The notes beneath the pieces were generated by a model. It ran no database searches. It saw only the letters and a program-made list of their open reading frames with translations, and was not told the origin of the DNA. A stretch of 64,000 nt of DNA from positions 3,068,001 to 3,132,000 of the forward strand of contig NZ_CP133781.1 of NCBI RefSeq assembly GCF_034350045.1, in the 5' to 3' direction. The stretch comes from Pseudomonas sp. CCI4.2. Lineage in GTDB: Bacteria; Pseudomonadota; Gammaproteobacteria; Pseudomonadales; Pseudomonadaceae. A program made the position numbers and the translations under genes. This document shows, piece after piece, positions 62,437 to 64,000 of the stretch; positions within the stretch are counted from its first letter, which is position 1, and each line of letters starts with the position of its first letter.

Positions 62437-63196
62437 CCCCAAGCAGCGTCCGCCCCGGATCATTCTGGAGCCGGCCCAGCAAACGCAATTGTTCAAACTT
62501 CAACGCCGCTCGTTCTTGCGCGCCGGCCTGACCCTCGGCGCTGTGTCGATGCTCACCGGCTGCAACTTCGAAGGCGACGACGCCGTGGATAAAACCCTGT
62601 GGGCCATGTCTCGCTGGAACGACCGGGTTCAAGCCTGGCTGTTCAGCGGGCAACGCCTGGCGCCGACTTACGATAAGTCGAAAGTCACCAATCCGTTCCC
62701 GTTCAATGCGTTCTATGCCGAATACAACGTCCCCGACATTGATCTATCGACCTACAGTTTGGCGGTGTCCGGGCTGGTGCGAGACAAACAAGCCTGGTCC
62801 ATAGACGGTTTGCGCAAGCTACCGCAACGCACCGACATTACGCGCTTGATCTGTGTGGAAGGCTGGAGCGCCATTGGGCAGTGGGGCGGCGTGCCGTTGC
62901 GGACCTTTCTTGAGCACATCGGTGCAGACACCACGGCCAAGTTCGTCGGCTTCAAATGCGCGGACAAGTATTACTCAAGCCTGGACATGCCCACCGCGCT
63001 GCATCCACAAACCTTGCTGGCGCTGGATTTCGGCGAAGTGGCGCTGCCGCCGGATTATGGTTATCCGTTGCGGGTGCGAGTACCGACCAAACTGGGGTTC
63101 AAGAATCCCAAACATATCGTCGAGCTGTTCGTGACGAATGACTACCCGGGCGGGTATTGGGAAGATCAGGGTTACAACTGGTTTAGCGGGAGCTAA
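62429..63196 (+). CDS. Tat-dependent molybdopterin oxidoreductase (YedY/MsrP-like fold)
   Basis: 255 residues. The signal RRSFLRAGLTLGAVSMLTGC has the twin-Arg motif and a lipobox-like Cys. The sulfite-oxidase-type core carries the molybdenum-binding Cys in ITRLICVEGWSAIGQWGGVPL, and continues with KYYSSLDMPTALHPQTLLA and GYPLRVRVPTKLGFKNPKHI. MsrP relatives repair oxidised Met in periplasmic proteins; whether this enzyme does is inferred. It overlaps the cytochrome gene by eight bases, so they act as a pair. Confidence 0.87.
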   Translation: MTDPKQRPPRIILEPAQQTQLFKLQRRSFLRAGLTLGAVSMLTGCNFEGDDAVDKTLWAMSRWNDRVQAWLFSGQRLAPTYDKSKVTNPFPFNAFYAEYNVPDIDLSTYSLAVSGLVRDKQAWSIDGLRKLPQRTDITRLICVEGWSAIGQWGGVPLRTFLEHIGADTTAKFVGFKCADKYYSSLDMPTALHPQTLLALDFGEVALPPDYGYPLRVRVPTKLGFKNPKHIVELFVTNDYPGGYWEDQGYNWFSGS

Positions 63197-63221
63197 CCCA
63201 GAACCTGCTGGATCTACACCC

Positions 63222-63306
63222 GTGGGACCGAATTTATTCGGGAAGCAGTCGGCGCGGTGTTACTGATGTACCGAGTCGCCTATCTTCCGAATAAATCCGG
63301 TCCTAC
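63222..63306. repeat. Inverted pair of REP palindromes
   Basis: GTGGGACCGAATTTATTCGG at 63222-63241 faces CTTCCGAATAAATCCGGTCC at 63284-63303, with unrelated sequence between. It is a BIME-like unit between the convergent molybdoenzyme and efeO genes. Confidence 0.8.
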
Positions 63307-63320
63307 AGAAAGTCTGGATC

Positions 63321-63347
63321 GGCTGCATCTCAAAACAGGATGCAGCC
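63321..63347 (-). terminator. Hairpin after efeO
   Basis: GGCTGCATC (63321-63329) pairs with GATGCAGCC (63339-63347). It lies 10 bases past the efeO stop on the minus strand. No T run is seen, so it is a likely but not certain terminator. Confidence 0.5.
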
Positions 63348-63356
63348 TGTCCGCAC

Positions 63357-64000
63357 TTAGTTCAGACCTAACTTGCCACGCAATGTGGACAGGTCTTCAG
63401 CCAAGGTGTTAACCGGGCCAACCATTGCTTTACGGTCTTTGGCGCTGACTTTGTCATACGTCTCGTAGCCGCCGTCCTTGGTTTTGTACTTGACCAGGAT
63501 TTTGTTGACCGCAGCGAAGTTCTTGTCGACTTTGGCAGCGAATGCCTTGTCTTGCTGTTCGATCTGCGGGTGGAACAGGTCTACGATTTTCTTCGCGCCG
63601 TTGATGTTGCCTTCGAAGTCATACAGGTCAGTGTGGCTGTAACGATCTTCTTCACCGGACAACTTGGTCTTGGCCACTTCTTCCATCAACGCAGCAGCAC
63701 CGCCAACCACTTTTTCGGGTGGGAAGGTCAGGCCAGCAACGCGGGTTTGCAGCTCTTTCACGTCGTTGTTCAGTTTTTCAGCCAGATCGCCGAGGCCATC
63801 GGTGGTGTTCTTGGCGAACAGGGTGTACTCGAGGCGGTGGAAGCCGGTGAAGTCAGGGGCATCTACGTTGTCAGCGTGGTCATCGACACGGGAGTCGATG
63901 GACTTGTCGAGGTCGTCAAACAGCTCGGCGATGGGCTCGATCGACTCGTAGGAAACGCGAGTGGTTGGGTACAGCTTCTTGGCCGTGGCCAGATCGCCTT
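63357..64000 (-). CDS. efeO: Imelysin-family periplasmic iron-uptake protein EfeO, C-terminal part
   Basis: About 214 C-terminal residues are in the window; the start lies beyond 64000. The imelysin metal motif GxHxxE appears as GFHRLEYTLF, with KKLYPTTRVSYESIEPIAEL before it and ending STLRGKLGLN. An in-frame ATG at 63761 is not a start because homology continues upstream. EfeO works with EfeU and EfeB for ferrous/ferric uptake in the periplasm; those genes would be outside. An M75-type peptidase role is not supported. Confidence 0.88.
   Translation of the reverse strand, partial: GDLATAKKLYPTTRVSYESIEPIAELFDDLDKSIDSRVDDHADNVDAPDFTGFHRLEYTLFAKNTTDGLGDLAEKLNNDVKELQTRVAGLTFPPEKVVGGAAALMEEVAKTKLSGEEDRYSHTDLYDFEGNINGAKKIVDLFHPQIEQQDKAFAAKVDKNFAAVNKILVKYKTKDGGYETYDKVSAKDRKAMVGPVNTLAEDLSTLRGKLGLN

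Noticed and set aside
9827..63306. Possible CRISPR array from the recurring GGGACCGAATTTATTCGGG units
   Set aside because: The copies are dispersed between genes kilobases apart, in both orientations, with no regular spacers and no cas genes. They are REP-type elements.
63357..63761. Short stand-alone gene starting at ATG 63761
   Set aside because: Imelysin homology including GxHxxE continues upstream in the same frame to the window edge, so this ATG is internal.

Overview
The window is a piece of a Pseudomonas chromosome, most like the fluorescens/syringae side of the genus. The grounds are the block tRNA(Arg-His-Leu)-tig-clpP-clpX-lon-hupB-ppiD-fabI, the mltD-gloB-yafS-rnhA-dnaQ block, moderate-high GC with GTG starts, and many copies of the short palindromic repeats built around GGGACCGAATTTATTCGGG that are typical of these genomes. 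No insertion sequence, integrase, phage gene, rRNA or CRISPR array was found.

Layout. 1-9.8 kb is core protein quality control on the + strand: the folD 5' end, a three-tRNA operon with terminator, trigger factor, ClpP, ClpX, Lon (with a heat-shock-type promoter), HU-beta, a decayed tRNA-Asp-like gene with its own terminator, and PpiD. 9.9-18.2 kb (minus strand) is a YejABEF-type peptide/microcin-class ABC importer with two tandem binding proteins, ending in fabI. 18.4-24.5 kb is MltD, GloB, a YafS-type methyltransferase, RNase HI, an inserted MDR oxidoreductase and DnaQ. 24.5-31.7 kb is accessory: a streptothricin-acetyltransferase-like GNAT, a strong 70-nt hairpin, a small conserved protein, an FMN reductase and a 1759-residue protein ending in an aspzincin metallopeptidase motif. 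31.8-35.4 kb holds a valine-type acyl-CoA dehydrogenase/hydrolase pair, a TetR and a LysR pseudogene. 35.5-40.2 kb holds a fused EgtB-EgtD ergothioneine enzyme, a DUF427 protein behind tandem operator-like repeats, glutaredoxin, and divergent cynS/cynR. 40.4-43.3 kb is a copper ATPase with a clear CueR-type promoter and a second TetR paralogous to the first. 43.3-44.0 kb is a composite repeat followed by a strongly structured element. 44.1-58 kb holds an MFS/HlyD pump, PiT phosphate transporter, ZntB/CorA protein, chemoreceptor, aldo-keto reductase and a MarR-FUSC-DUF1656-HlyD-OMF aromatic-acid-type efflux operon. 58-63.2 kb is a PEBP protein, then a two-component system divergent from a secreted protein, a cytochrome b561 and a Tat-dependent molybdoenzyme, with two inverted 14-bp operators between. 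The window ends inside efeO.

The accessory part is dominated by envelope stress and redox functions: copper export, thiol protection, cyanate detoxification, efflux, and a probable periplasmic redox/repair module under two-component control. The observations most worth checking are the aspzincin giant protein, the EgtB-EgtD fusion, the structured element near 43.6 kb, the near-identical inverted composite repeats that flank about 15 kb, the tRNA pseudogene, and the two-component/molybdoenzyme module with its mirrored operators.
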